Shown piece after piece: positions 32,934-44,209 of a stretch of DNA of 64,000 nt. The stretch comes from Umbilicaria muhlenbergii (lineage: Eukaryota; Ascomycota; Lecanoromycetes; Umbilicariales; Umbilicariaceae). The stretch covers positions 4,965,818-5,029,817 of the forward strand of contig KK106983.1 of the NCBI GenBank assembly GCA_000611775.1, written 5' to 3'. Both the position numbers and the translations under genes were made by a program. Within the stretch, counting starts at the first letter, position 1; each line of letters starts with the position of its first letter. A model generated the notes under the pieces. The model was not told where the DNA came from. It did not search any database and was given only the letters and a program-made list of their open reading frames with translations.

Positions 32934-34706
32934 TTATGTATTCTCATAAACATCGAACTTGACTATCTCTACATCAAGCGAGTCCAAATCAAGTAGCACC
33001 ACCTCCCCCCTTTCCTTAAACCTGGGCACTGCTATTAACCTCACGTTCTGGCCCGCCGGTCCCTCTATTACTGTTGTCTCGAACTTGGGCTGGTTGCCAA
33101 CAAAGTAGACGTGTGGACACTCCTCGATAACAAATTGATCCTTTTCCTGGAATGGATAGCACCCTGATCCCACCATTATTAGCAGTCTGCCCTAGCTAGA
33201 CTTGTTTTTGCAACATTTTAGGAACAAGAAACACTCACACAACGTATCAGGCGCAGTCGGGGCCCCACACCTCCACCTCAGCATACTCTCCATCATGTCC
33301 AACCGCTCATCCACATCGACATATTTGTAGACATCATCGACCGGCTGACCGCCCGTTCCCATAAGCCTCCATCCATCTACATCTCCCTCCCACGGATTCG
33401 TCACGCTGTCGAACCATCCGGGCTCCTCGCTTCCTGGCGTCGCCGCATACGCCCTAGTTTGTGGGAATAGAGCCGGATGAACGGGTTGTTGCGGTAATGA
33501 CACGTTCGCGGGATCACTATCTCCGGGGAGTAAGGTGATGGGAAGAGATGGGAGAAGGGTGGACAGGAAGGTGTCGAGGTGAATGGTAGGCGCGGGGTTG
33601 TAAGCCGAGGAGTCGTAGCCATATTTCTTTCCGGCCTTCTTGCCGGAGAGATCATCGCGGGAGGGGAGAGGCGCCGATTCATCTAGCGAGTTGCCGGCGA
33701 TGATGAGGCGCGATATCCGACTAGCTTCTTGTTGCTCTGCTGAACCGCCCGCTTCCCCAAGGAGGAACTCCGTCAGCAGGTCCAAGGACAGGTTGTCTGC
33801 TTCGTCACCACTGATGCCAAGTCCACTGACTATTGCAACTTTACCGCCGCTTATCCTTTCTTTAACTTCCTTTGTATTACTCTTTGCTAACACAGCAGCC
33901 GAATCATCCCGTTCCCACCGCTGCGGTTGTCGAGGGAGGTCAGGGATTTTAAGTTCTATGATCTCAAAGTCTCCGTTGGCGTTTTCGGTGCCCATCACGG
34001 CGATAATGCAGCCAGTCACGAGCATGTTTGTTTGTAGTGGGGTACCGATGAGGCGGAGGCGGCCCGACTCGTCTTCGAGCATGATTTGGTCCTGGCCGGT
34101 TGGTGAGAGATACTTTTCGCGAGGTGGAGGAATGGCGATCCAGTGCTTAATGTCGATGTCGCCTGGTCAGCCAGTTGCGATACTAAGCGGCAATACCCAG
34201 AATTGAGGGTAGAGCGAGAGCGTACATCTTTGGAAATGTCGTCGAGAATGTTTGGTTTCAATGGCATGTCCATATAGACCGTGCCTGCTACGTAGCATAG
34301 CTCTCCTTGTCTTACATCGAGAACTCTATCAACACGGCGGACTTCTTCGCCCGCTATCTGGCGTGCCCATGTATCAGTACAGAAACAACGGAGCAGTTTT
34401 CAAGGCGCTCTGCACCTGAAAGCCATCCCATGCCTCAGCGGCAATCTGTTCCACCACTGGCTTGAGTTTCGCCAGGCGCAAGAAGTACATGTCGCCATAT
34501 TGCTGTTGGTAATGCTTCTGGTCACCCTTGGCAAGATCGAAGCTGTGGAGGGGGTTGTAACAGGAGGGCTGCCGTTCGACAGAGGGGTATTCTCGATCCC
34601 TAAGACACTGTGAGCTTCAGAAGCAGGTACGGATTCAGTAGAGTGGTACTCACGAGGGTGGACACAAAAAAGCATCAGCATCAGCTTCGATATCGTGGTC
34701 CGCCAT
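32934..34706 (-). CDS. POL31: DNA polymerase delta small (second) subunit
   Basis: It encodes the B-subunit of DNA polymerase delta (Pol31/Cdc1/POLD2), which bridges the catalytic subunit and Pol32 and also serves in Pol zeta. Exons are 34706..34654, 34599..34416, 34357..34226, 34145..33239 and 33163..32934, giving 501 residues. Diagnostic blocks are YNPLHSFDLAKGDQKHYQQQ and YFLRLAKLKPVV, then an OB-fold region (LEDESGRLRLIG). The inactive calcineurin-like domain follows: KVAIVSGLGISGD, ITLLPGDSDPANVSLPQQPVH and DTLWCYPFQEKDQF, the last spliced. An in-frame ATG three codons upstream (34715) is an alternative start. Confidence 0.95.
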
Positions 34707-34896
34707 AATCACCATGCACAGTACTTTTGGCCCAAAGACTCCATTGAGGGTCGGGGGTCGCGACGCGGCGATCTAATGCGCCACAGGTGTTGCGCGTTAT
34801 GCTCTAACCAATCTAGGTCAAGGATCATATGAGGATTGTGGGGATAAGCGGCGGTCTATGCTCTTCAAAATAAGTGGCAGTCTGCCCCTCTCGATC

Positions 34897-35255
34897 CTAC
34901 AGCAGCGAAAGCGACAGATCTAAATCGTTGAAGGGAATGTTGTAGGCATTCATGGCTTCTACCATCTCTGCATTGATCGCTTCCAAAATCTGTCTTGATT
35001 GTTGAGTGGTTGAGGGGACACCTAGCTGAGGAGTGCCACTTATTTCGTGCGCACGCCCGGTCTCCAACAAGGGAGCAAGGACAGGGAGGAAGGGCCGGCC
35101 ATGGCACCAGCTAGTATCGGCATTTCTCTGGAGGGTATGTTCGTGCCGCACTGCGGAGTGCCTAAGTCGAATTCGAAGGCTGTACCTTGCATAATGCATG
35201 AGACCTGAGGTTCTGCAGGATCATTCTTCCTCAAGAGGAGCTCGAGTCTACACAT
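34897..35255 (-). CDS. small unidentified protein, start unresolved
   Basis: Two coding pieces can be joined: 35255..35205 and 35127..34897, with a 77-bp intron in phase 0 (donor CAG/GTCTCA, acceptor CTCCAG). They read CRLELLLRKNDPAEPQ then RNADTSWCHGRPFLPVLAPL. The C-terminus is QILEAINAEMVEAMNAYNIP and NDLDLSLSLL. Coding sense continues upstream of ATG 35255 (RAEDAKG), so a further 5' exon is likely but could not be placed. From this ATG it is 93 residues. The amphipathic C-terminal helix suggests a complex subunit; I do not recognise the family. Confidence 0.5.
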
Positions 35256-35724
35256 CCCCTTCGCATCTTCCGCTCTGAAGCTTCTGTTAGTTGCTGTCGT
35301 GATTCAGATAACATTTCAAAGTACTACGGACGCAAGCCGCCTTGCGATTCTTCGCCCTACTTAACTTTGCTAGTGAATTTGTGCATTCCGCTGAAGCCCT
35401 GGAGACCCAGAGCGCCTACCGAGGAATGGGGAAAGGGATGAATGTTGCCCATCACTAGTCTACGATGGCCCGTCTCTCAAAAGGAGGCCCTTCGACACAG
35501 GGATTTTCTATATCCTCAATCGACTTATATCTGCAGTTCCCTTTTGAACTTTTTTCGTTCATCTTGCGCTGTCTTCCCTCTGCGAGAATCTGGGTGTTGC
35601 GCATACCAGAGAGAGCTGTGGCGAGACCTTGACTTGAATTCAAGACATCTACTACTTCGATACCAGCGACATATTGTTCACCCCCCTCTCCAGTGTGGCC
35701 TTCTCTTCTGCGCAAAGAAGCAGA
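35256..35724. other. divergent intergenic region
   Basis: This stretch lies between the small minus-strand gene and the secreted-protein gene. It may include an unplaced 5' exon of the former (35256-35430). Reading frames at 35442-35715 show no family features. Confidence 0.4.
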
Positions 35725-36201
35725 ATGTCCTCGTCGCTCCCTTACTTCCTCCGCCTACTTCTCCTATTAGTTTGGACATCACTTCTTTTCACCGTCGTCA
35801 ACGCTACGCCACCGGCAGTGGAAGCACAAGCTCAACCCGCAGTAGTCGCGCCGGTTCCTGCGGCGGCCGCTCCCATTGCTGCAGTCGGTGGACTAGGAGT
35901 TTATGGATCGTTGACAGTGTCACCTGCCACTATGTCATTGTAAGCGAACCCTTGGAGTTGGATGCCTGAGACAATGTTATAGTGTCTTCGAGTCGCTAAC
36001 AATCCGTCATTAAGTTCGCCTTCCCCTGTGTCAAGCGGCATGATAGGTTTGTCAGCTGCAGAGGGGACTCAGAGACCAATCAGCAAGGAAGTGAAGTCTG
36101 AAGGGCAAAGAACGAGCGATGTCGGTCATAGGGCTTGGGTAGTTGCAGTTGCAGTGGTGTTTCTCGCCGCGACCGCACAAGGATTTGGGAGGCATGCTTG
36201 A
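35725..36201 (+). CDS. small secreted or GPI-anchored-type protein, unknown
   Basis: Exons 35725..35939 and 36015..36201 join in phase 2 to 133 residues. The N-terminus has a strong hydrophobic core (FLRLLLLLVWTSLLFTVVNA) with a likely signal cleavage after NA. The middle is Ala/Pro/Val-rich then Ser-rich. Splicing exposes a C-terminal hydrophobic run WVVAVAVVFLAATAQGFG just before the stop, as in GPI-anchor signals, although a clear omega-site is not obvious. It could instead be a single-span membrane protein. No family is recognised. Without the intron, the C-terminal hydrophobic segment is lost. Confidence 0.62.
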
Positions 36202-37317
36202 AATGGAGACTTTGAAACACGATGCGGAAGGTTAGGAGTTCAGGAGATGATTGAAATCGGATACCCCACACCGGCGAAAGTATCGTTTCACCAAAAAGAC
36301 TGCGACATCGCTCGAAACAATGCAATGATGAATGACCAACATATGTCCTCGCGTCTATAGTCTGCTAGAGATAACTCGTCCACGGGCAGGTCTGAAAGAC
36401 GGAGATGCACAAGTTCCCGACATGACTCAAGTACCACGCCCCGGTATTTGCAGAGCAGGCTCCTGGCATGGACGAGAAACATGGCACAGATGATTTGATA
36501 TTGCGCTTAGCTTGTGATCTGCCAACTATGGAGAAGAAGTGTTGGAGACGTTATGTGTCTGTTCGGTAGCGCGATTGATTGCGGTCTGTTTCCAAGGCCT
36601 GACTCGGACGATGGCAGATACCACGGACGCCTCACTCGCTGTGTAGAGCACGGTCGGACCGAGACACCTCGTGGCCTCTCTATTGGAGCAAATGTAACAA
36701 GGCGGTGTCGGAGAATTGTTGGTCATATGCCTCGAAAGGGCGGGTCGCATATCGCATTCAACTTGAAACAAAACTCGTACCAATTTGTGAACACAGCTGG
36801 AACCGGAAACATCTCCAGCTTGAGCACCATACGGGACAATGACCATCGAGCTGTTGTTTCATTAATGCTTGAGGCTCCGTGCCATGAAATGGCTGGACAG
36901 AGATCGTGAGCACGCCATGACATTGCGAGTATCTAATATTAGAGGCGCAGGCGCATATCGCATCTCCCAAAACACACATCTCGGTCTTCTGAGAACGTGT
37001 AATTCTCATTTTGGCACGATCCGTCGTTTTGGACCACGAGCTGTATGGGCTATGCTAATGACGGGGCCCAATATGATGGGCTCAGTCCGCGGTGTTGTGC
37101 TATTTCGGGGTTCTATAAGATCGTGTGGAATCCCAAGTCCGTACTCAGTCTCACTGCATAGCATTACCTCCGTATACTTCTTCCCGATTAGCATAAGCAG
37201 TAGTCTCTGGGAAAGAAAACCTTGGGTATGTAAGAGTGACGCTCTATCAAGCTTCCCTGAAATGCCATGACTTACAAGGTGTTAGCTGCCATTCATCACT
37301 GCTCTATTCACAGCAAC
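36202..37317. other. 1.1-kb intergenic region upstream of KP4-like gene
   Basis: Several frames of 60-130 codons overlap on both strands, but none shows a domain, codon bias or splice continuation. The promoter of the KP4-like gene should lie at its 3' end. No repeat or mobile-element remnant is apparent. Confidence 0.45.
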
Positions 37318-37791
37318 ATGCACTCCAACCTCTTCGCCATTCTGCTTTTAGCCTCTGGCTTTATCGGTCGCATTGCTGGCCTTGGCATCAACTGCCAAGG
37401 TAGCAGTTTCTGCAAATCCTACTTCAATGGAATCGACTACCGCGAGAACGTCATCAGCGAATTCTGGGAAATTCTCAACGCAGGTCGTTCACCACATATG
37501 ACCGAGGGCGGCCCCATCAGCGAGACGCAACGTTTCAAAGCCGGAAATCCTCCATGGATTGCCTGCCAGCCACTACCAAAGGGAGGAGCGATTTGCTTGT
37601 TCTTGCAGGGCAACGTACCCGCCGAGGGTGTGACTGGGAAAGTGCTCCAGGACAGGATAGGCGATCTGGTCAATCACGGTTGTGGTGTCTGCGGCAGTGT
37701 TCCTCTGTCAGGGAATAACAATCCCGACGAGATGGGGCTTCTGACGGCGAATTTTGTCAATAGCGGAATCTTTTGTAATGGTCTCTGTTGA
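37318..37791 (+). CDS. KP4-type killer toxin homologue (secreted, Cys-rich)
   Basis: It is a 157-residue single-exon protein of the KP4 fold, known from the Ustilago maydis virus-encoded killer toxin, which inhibits fungal growth by affecting calcium uptake. ATG 37318 is chosen because it opens a clean signal peptide (SNLFAILLLASGFIGRIAG). An in-frame ATG 17 codons upstream would bury it. The mature part begins LGINCQGSS, and its C-terminal half carries LVNHGCGVCGSVPL and GLLTANFVNSG, both family hallmarks. Eight cysteines remain after the signal. Chromosomal KP4-like genes occur in several fungi and mosses. Whether this one is toxic, an effector or inert cannot be told. Confidence 0.85.
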   Translation: MHSNLFAILLLASGFIGRIAGLGINCQGSSFCKSYFNGIDYRENVISEFWEILNAGRSPHMTEGGPISETQRFKAGNPPWIACQPLPKGGAICLFLQGNVPAEGVTGKVLQDRIGDLVNHGCGVCGSVPLSGNNNPDEMGLLTANFVNSGIFCNGLC

Positions 37792-37991
37792 GGAGTGTAG
37801 ATTAATCTCTGTTTGCCGTTCACTAAATCCAAAGGGCTCGACACCAGTGCTCCCGTGCGTAGAGTAGAATGTTGATGGTGCCTGCCGATCGCCAGATACT
37901 ATAGCCCAGCTGCTCCGACGCTATGCAGTAGACCGCCCCCAAACTCAGAGTAGAGCACATACTATACAAGTTTACACCCTCCATCAAGTAA

Positions 37992-40900
37992 CTATACACC
38001 AGGATTTGCCGAATCCGTACCACCTTCTACAGCTGCCTCTGCCGCTTGCATCATCTCTAGGTTCTTGATTGCCCAACCACTTCCTTCATGGACCCAGTCT
38101 CTTTTCTCGCCTAGCACGGCCAGGGAACCCCCCTGCATGCCTTCGACGATGTACTTCTGCGCCACCTCTTTCACGTCCTCTTTTCTAACATCCAGCAATT
38201 GCGCCCTCTTTCTCTGCTCCATATCTTCATCCACCCCACTGACAAACTTCGTCATACCTTCTTCACTAACACTCTCAGGCGCGTCCACACCCTGGAAGAC
38301 GCTTAGTTTCGCCTCCTCAAGATCTTGCTCGGTCCAAACCCTGTCACGGGCCCAACGACCAGCATCTTGAATGATGTTAAGGGTGTTTTGTGGATTTGGA
38401 TCACGATAGCTGTAAAACCCAAATAAGCCACTCAGACCACGAGCGTAGGCCCCGCCACCATAAGCTCCGCCCTTTTCGCGGATTTCATGATGTAGATGCT
38501 TGTGCGTAAGCAGCTGCGATAGGATTTGTAAAGGTGCGCCAGACGGGTGACTGTACGGGACCGTTGTAAGAGCGAGAGCAGAGTAGTAGACTTGATATGG
38601 TAAGGGGAAGAACGTCTTTGTATTGCGGGAAAAGGATGTTGGCCGAGTTTGGGATGATGGAATGCTTGTGGAGGAAGGGAGAGTCGACAGGAACTTCTGC
38701 AGAGCAGCCTCGTTGGCAGCAGTAGACTCCGAACCGCAGGTAAGAGCGGTACGAAGAGCGGATGAATTGGAAATTGCAAACTGTTGGATCGCTTTCAGCT
38801 TGGCTATGACATCGCCGAGCCCTCCTGTTGCCGAGCGTGCTGCCAAAGTCCCTGTGTACTGAACTTGTGTTAAGCCACCTACCTGCTCGTTTAGATTGCC
38901 TAGAGGTGTCAGTCCTGCTTCCGCAAAACGGCGAGCATACGAGTGCCCAGAGCTTGCGACAGCGTTCAGAGCACCGCTTGCGTCTCCTTGCAAAAGCTGT
39001 CTGATTTTGCTTTCAGCCTCGGCTCCGTCAAAATTGGTTTCTTGTAATATGGTTCGAAGAAGCTCATACATGGCTGGCATGTTCTGGTCCAAGGAATAGC
39101 CCGAGAAAGAGAGGCCTTCTCGCGAGATTTGAATGTCTGTTGGATCGGCCGAAGAGTGATATGCTACTCTGATACCACCAGTCTTCAATTTTATGAGGTC
39201 TTCCAGTTGTTCCATAGTCTTGTCCTTTGTACCAAGTCTCATGATGGAATCGGTGAAAAGTGGAATCAGCATGCGCAAGTCCTCGGGCAATCCTACCAAT
39301 GTGTTGATGGCGCGGAAGTATGTTAGACCATTGGTGCTTGCTTCTCGCCATTGCACCTTCACATCTCCAAGCGTAGAATGCCGTACAGACTTCCTTTCGA
39401 ATTGTCTGGGTATGTCTTTGACATGTACTGTGGGCAAACAACTCAGGTCTTGATTGCGCGCCTTTTCTTGCACTTTAAGAAGTTCCAGTTCTCGAGATGT
39501 CAGCTTTTCACGAGCCTTCTCCTCCCCACCAGCGCTCTTGGACGCTTCTGATATCTTCCCGGCTAGACGAGTTGCCTCTTCTTCGGCCAGATCATCCCCA
39601 TAGGTGGGAGATGGTTCCATAGTGAATGTTAGCGTCCGGTCGTTCAGGAGGTACTTTCCCAACAACGTCTCAAGATATCTTTCCCGTGAAAATCGTTCTT
39701 TGAAAGCAGACACAGTGTCGTTCCAGGCCAAGGCGTCGAATGGATCGACACCATTGAACCACCCGGGCTGCAGGCGCTGCATGAGACCCATCCCGAAGTT
39801 AGCTGTTTTGTGTTTCAAACTGAGCTCTAGTTGGTGCAGTAAACCATCAACCTTGCCCCTATCGAAACCTGTGTCATAAATGTCTTGGAGCGTGGTCATG
39901 ATAGCTTCCTTCACTTTAGGGACATCAGCGGCCTTGACGCCAGTCAGCCCGACGGAGAAGATGCCAGTTTTGCCAGCACTATCGTATCCGGTATTTGGGC
40001 TCCAATCTGGCCCCAACCCAGCTTCAATGAGACCCCGATACAAAGGCGAGCCATAGCCATCAAGCAATAAGGATGACATAATACCCAGCGAGAAAGTCTC
40101 AAGGATGTCAGACGTGTCGCCCATCAACCATGATGTTGATGTCTTGTATTGCATGTCTTTATCAACCAACGGATCGGTTGGACCCTTGACCGTAATATTC
40201 AAGGGTCCGCTGTCGAGGCTAATGGGGGTCTTGACTGCTTTGTCTGCTTGGATTTTTTGAAAGAGGTCGAGTTGGCTCCCGATTTCCTTGAGATGGTCTG
40301 CAAGGGGCATATCTCCGTATGTGAACAACTTGGCGTTACTTGGGTGATAGTTATTTGCGTGGAACTGCTTCAGGTGCTCGTATGTCAGATCTGTCATTCG
40401 TTGCGGATCTCCACCTGAATTGTTGATGTCTGGGAATATATGGTCTTGAAATTTGATGTAGTAGAGATAGCTAGCGTCCGACATCTGGCCCTTCATCTCA
40501 TTGTAAACCACGCCTTTGAAAACGAGTTTGCCATCCACATCGGTCTTGCCTTCTCCGCTGACCAACGCCGTAGGGTTCTCTGGCCCTATCCTCCATCCCT
40601 CTTGTGTAAAGTCATTCTCCTGAAGCAAAGGATGAAGCGTAGCATCTAAGTAGACAGACATCAGATTGTTGAAGTCCTTCCTGTTGGTGGTAGCGAAAGG
40701 GTAAGTTGTATGATCCGAGGAGGTGAAGGCATTCATAAAATTTGACAGAGACCGAGGGAGCATCTTGAAGAACGGATCCCGGATTGGATATCTGCCACAA
40801 CCTCAGCTTCAGTCCAGCCACGAAGGTAGAAGCCAGTCTTACTTCTCACTGCCGCACAGAGTGGTATGCTCAAGTATGTGAGGGACGCCGGTGTCATCTG

Positions 40901-41207
40901 GTGGATTAGTCTTGAAGCCAATAGAGAACACATTATTCTTATCGTCCCTCGCAACGTGTATATACTCGGCTCCGGTCTTCTCGTGCTGTAGATGCAGAGC
41001 TGTGAGCTGTAGCTCCGGTACATGCTTTGTGCGCTTCAAGGTAAATCCATGCAGCTGTTCGCCAGGCTTTGGAAAGTTGCTCAGATCAGTGACGGAGGCG
41101 TATGTTCGCCGCGCCGGAATTTGCCTAGAGTATGCCCATTTGCGACCAGCCGTCTTCGTTGGTCTCAAGCCACACCTCGACGAGGAGGTGGAGGGGATGC
41201 GCAGCAT
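37992..41207 (-). CDS. CYM1: mitochondrial presequence protease (M16C, PreP/Cym1)
   Basis: Cym1 degrades cleaved presequences and other short peptides in the mitochondrial matrix. Exons 41207..40843 and 40791..37992 give 1054 residues, the usual length. The Arg/Ser/Ala-rich N-terminus ([20 protein letters not shown]) is a presequence. The inverted zinc motif HxxEH is [11 protein letters not shown] with H110, E113 and H114. The spliced [20 protein letters not shown] is a PreP hallmark, as is [17 protein letters not shown] with the third ligand Glu downstream of the core. The C-terminal half includes [20 protein letters not shown], the substrate-binding Arg/Tyr region. It is the second M16C protease in the window; the two differ in domain detail. 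Confidence 0.95.
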
Positions 41208-41965
41208 GTTTGCCGTCTCTTCTGCAGAGGGACGAGACAGGTACTGGAAGGCGACAGTCTTGTCGCAGGCAAATGCGTCTAAGTTGCGAGAGGGCTAGCG
41301 TAGTCGCGTTCGGTTCGTCGGAATTTGGCTGGACATGCACAAGATGTCGAAACCCTGCAGTCCGAGCACAGGGCCGTCACCAGTCCCGGACTTCGATGTT
41401 CTTCAAGCAACAAAGCACACGACACTCCTGCTGTTGTTGTGTGGCGGCACTCGAGCACCCCGTTGCTCTCTCCGTCTCGGATGAGTTTGGACTGAGGCTC
41501 CTCCGACGCACATGTAATCGTAGCTTCCCTCCTTCCCTTGCCGTCTCGGACTCCACCCTCGTAGCCGAGACTACCTTAGAAAGCGCGGTACCAAGACCCA
41601 ATTAGGACGATCCTCAATTTCGTTCTCGTCCTCTTATAACGTCACAAGAACGCTGACTGCAAGCTACGACTGGACGAGAAGCACTGCGCACACTACAACG
41701 AGTTGTGAGATCAAGTCGACCGCGGCAGAACGCCTTCCTGCAGTGCTGCTGTCGACAGCGGAACCGGAGCGAGAAGTGGGAAAGCAAAGTCTAAAGTGAC
41801 GGAAGTGAAAGGATTCTACGAGTCTCTCGACTACAACAGATGATGATCGGCCGCTCCAATACGTGTTGAATCTATCGAGCCTCACAAGCGTAATGCTCGA
41901 GTACCAGCATACCTGACACCCCTCTCTTTCGTCCACCGATAAGACGCACAGCGACAGAGCCGGCC
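41208..41965. promoter_or_regulatory. divergent promoter region, CYM1 and taxilin
   Basis: This 758-bp gap lies between divergent start codons. It is rich in CTC/TCC on one strand near 41440-41570, typical of fungal core promoters. Chance frames overlap on both strands; none is convincing. Confidence 0.45.
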
Positions 41966-44029
41966 ATGGCAGGAGTAACATCCCAGCCGCCTACGGCGCC
42001 CCCCAGCTCTCGTTCCTCCTCGGTCGTCAACGGGAACACAGCTCTCGACTACATCAACGGTCATGGTGGCTTGCCCGATTCACCGGCATCGAACGCCACT
42101 CAGCCCCCCGCACCGGCGGCACCAGCAGCGAAGAAGGGCAAAGGAAAGAAGGCGACGGATCCGAATGAGACAGGGAAGCTGCTGGCGGCCAAGATCAATC
42201 AGCTGGAACTAGATGCGGCCGGGGAGAAGGACCAGGAAGCCGAGATCGGTGGGTGTTCTCTGATACAAGCTCTACCCAAGGATCTGCTCGCCACCATGAG
42301 AAAGCATGATCTACCCGCAGACATGATTGCTGAGATGGCCAAGGCTTATGGCGAGGGCCATGAGATTTGTCTCATGTCGGCAGATGAAGTTGGGGATGCA
42401 GCCACACTGGAGGCAAACATGGCCCATGTCGCTCGGAAAGCCTTGACCAAAATCTTCGGAGCGCATGCCCCACAGTCCATGCTTGATAGCCTCGTGAAAG
42501 GACAAAAGCTGACAGATGTGCTCATTGGGTACTACGATGATATAGAGCGCGAAGTCAAGAAAGCCACACGAGATTTGACGAGCCTTCTCACTGGCATGGA
42601 GACGCCCCTCTCACGTCTCGAAGCTGTACAGAAGAAGTACACCGAGCTTTTAGCCGACATGAAGAGACTAGATCGGGAACATGTCAAGAGTAAGAAACGC
42701 GCCGATCAGCTACAGAAGGACAAGGACCACGGACGCTCCGAGCTTAGCAAGACCGTTAGCATGAAGGAAAAGTTAGAGAAGTTGTGTCGAGAGCTCACTC
42801 GTGAGAATAAGAAGATGAAGGTGCGTTGTAGAAGGCAACCACAAGCGACCATAACTTTCCGCGAGCTGGTTCGCTGACCACGTGTTTTGCACGCTTAGGA
42901 AGAGCACAAGAAACTGGAAGACTCTGAGAAACGAAGTCGAGAAATCCTTGGTGAGCGAGTTGAGGGCATGATATGGGAAGTGGAAGATGTCATGCAGCAG
43001 AAAGAGAACCCCGAAAGCCAGAAACTCAATATGGAGATGGACGAGCTGTTCGTGATTACCCTCCGAGCTTTGTTCCGACTCGGCCAGCGCTGATAAAAGT
43101 ATACACAGATTCCGCCAGAAGTTCAAATCATTTCTGGATCAGTACGAGCTCCGCGAATTACATTTCCACTCTCTCATGCGCACAAAGGAGTGCGAGGTCC
43201 AGTTCAACTTAGCACGCTATGAGCAGCAGCGCAAAATCGCAGAGAACGAGGCAACTCGATCGCGCACGCTTAGCGCGCAAGTGTCCACATTTTCTCAGAC
43301 TGAGACGGAACTGAGGAGCCAACTCAACATTTATGTTGAGAAGTTCAAACAGGCAAGCCTACCATTCTATTTTCCCTTTCGATCCAAGAGCCATCTCCCG
43401 TTGTGATAGCGCGTAAGCTAAACACGATGAACCTTTTCGGAGCCTTTGCCATCCACACTTGAGCATCACATACATTATGATATTCTTCTCTCTATCCTTA
43501 TAGCGGTTTATTCTAACCCGCATCAATCATTCAGGTGGAGGACACACTCAATAATTCAAACGACCTTTTTCTTACCTTTCGCAAGGAGATGGAAGAAATG
43601 TCGAAGAAGACCAAACGCCTGGAAAAGGAGAACCTCAATCTTACGCGAAAGCATGATCTCACCAACCGCAACATTCTAGAGATGGCAGAGGAGCGTACAC
43701 GTATCAACAAAGAGATGGAAACCCTGCGCAAGAAAAACAACACCCTGGAGAGCGTGATCCGCCGAATGCAAGACCAGGGGCGTGGGCCAGCCGCAGGCGG
43801 CGTGATGGAGGGTGACGAGGAAGGAACAGAGAGTGATTACGAGGAGGATGACTATGACGAGGAAGACGGTAGTGAAGACGCCGAGTACGATGACGATACC
43901 GAGGAGGAGGCTTTACAGGCTCCTGCCGGTGGACACCCTGCTTTGGTCCCTGTCCCACCACCACCTCCCCCGACTCAAGCCATGGGCAATGGCAAGGTCA
44001 ACGGAGAAGTCAATGGGATCAAGCATTAA
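41966..44029 (+). CDS. taxilin-family coiled-coil protein
   Basis: Taxilins are long coiled-coil proteins that bind syntaxins in vesicle traffic; the fungal role is little studied. As read, exons are 41966..42820, 42899..43047, 43109..43352 and 43535..44029 (580 residues). After an Ala/Pro-rich N-terminus, the coiled-coil runs from REVKKATRDLTSLLTGMETP through LFRQKFKSFLDQYELRELHF to VEDTLNNSNDLFLTFRKEME, all taxilin signature. The tail is Asp/Glu-rich, then polyproline. Two oddities: 42249..42545 is a 297-bp in-frame segment with perfect splice sites whose removal gives a 481-residue protein with the family-typical KDQEAEIEREV junction, and the 182-bp intron at 43353 has a GC donor. Confidence 0.9.
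42249..42545 (+). other. in-frame stop-free intron or retained insert (exitron-like)
   Basis: The segment starts GTGGGT after GAGATCG and ends GATATAG before AGCGCGAAG, giving a phase-1 GT-AG intron that restores E-R-E-V. It is exactly 99 codons long with no stop in the host frame. The encoded insert includes LPADMIAEMAKAYGEGHEIC, a plausible protein sequence. Both spliced and retained products would be in frame. Confidence 0.65.
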
Positions 44030-44209
44030 GCCCTTCGTGTACCTCTGCCACTCACCAAGTTTCTGTGACAGCGAGGGCCGATGCAGGGGCCGGAGGGAAG
44101 TCTTGGGGCTGCATTTTGTGCTAGCACTAGGCGTAGCAGCTAAGTGACATCACCAAAAAAAGCCATTGTCCTCTCCACCCATGAGTTTTGCGAAGATTGA
44201 ACACAACCA

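Noticed and set aside
1-41207. Two M16C proteases in one window as a tandem duplication
   Set aside because: The Sdd3-type and Cym1-type proteins belong to distinct old subfamilies, lie 35 kb apart on opposite strands, and share no recent sequence identity that I can see.
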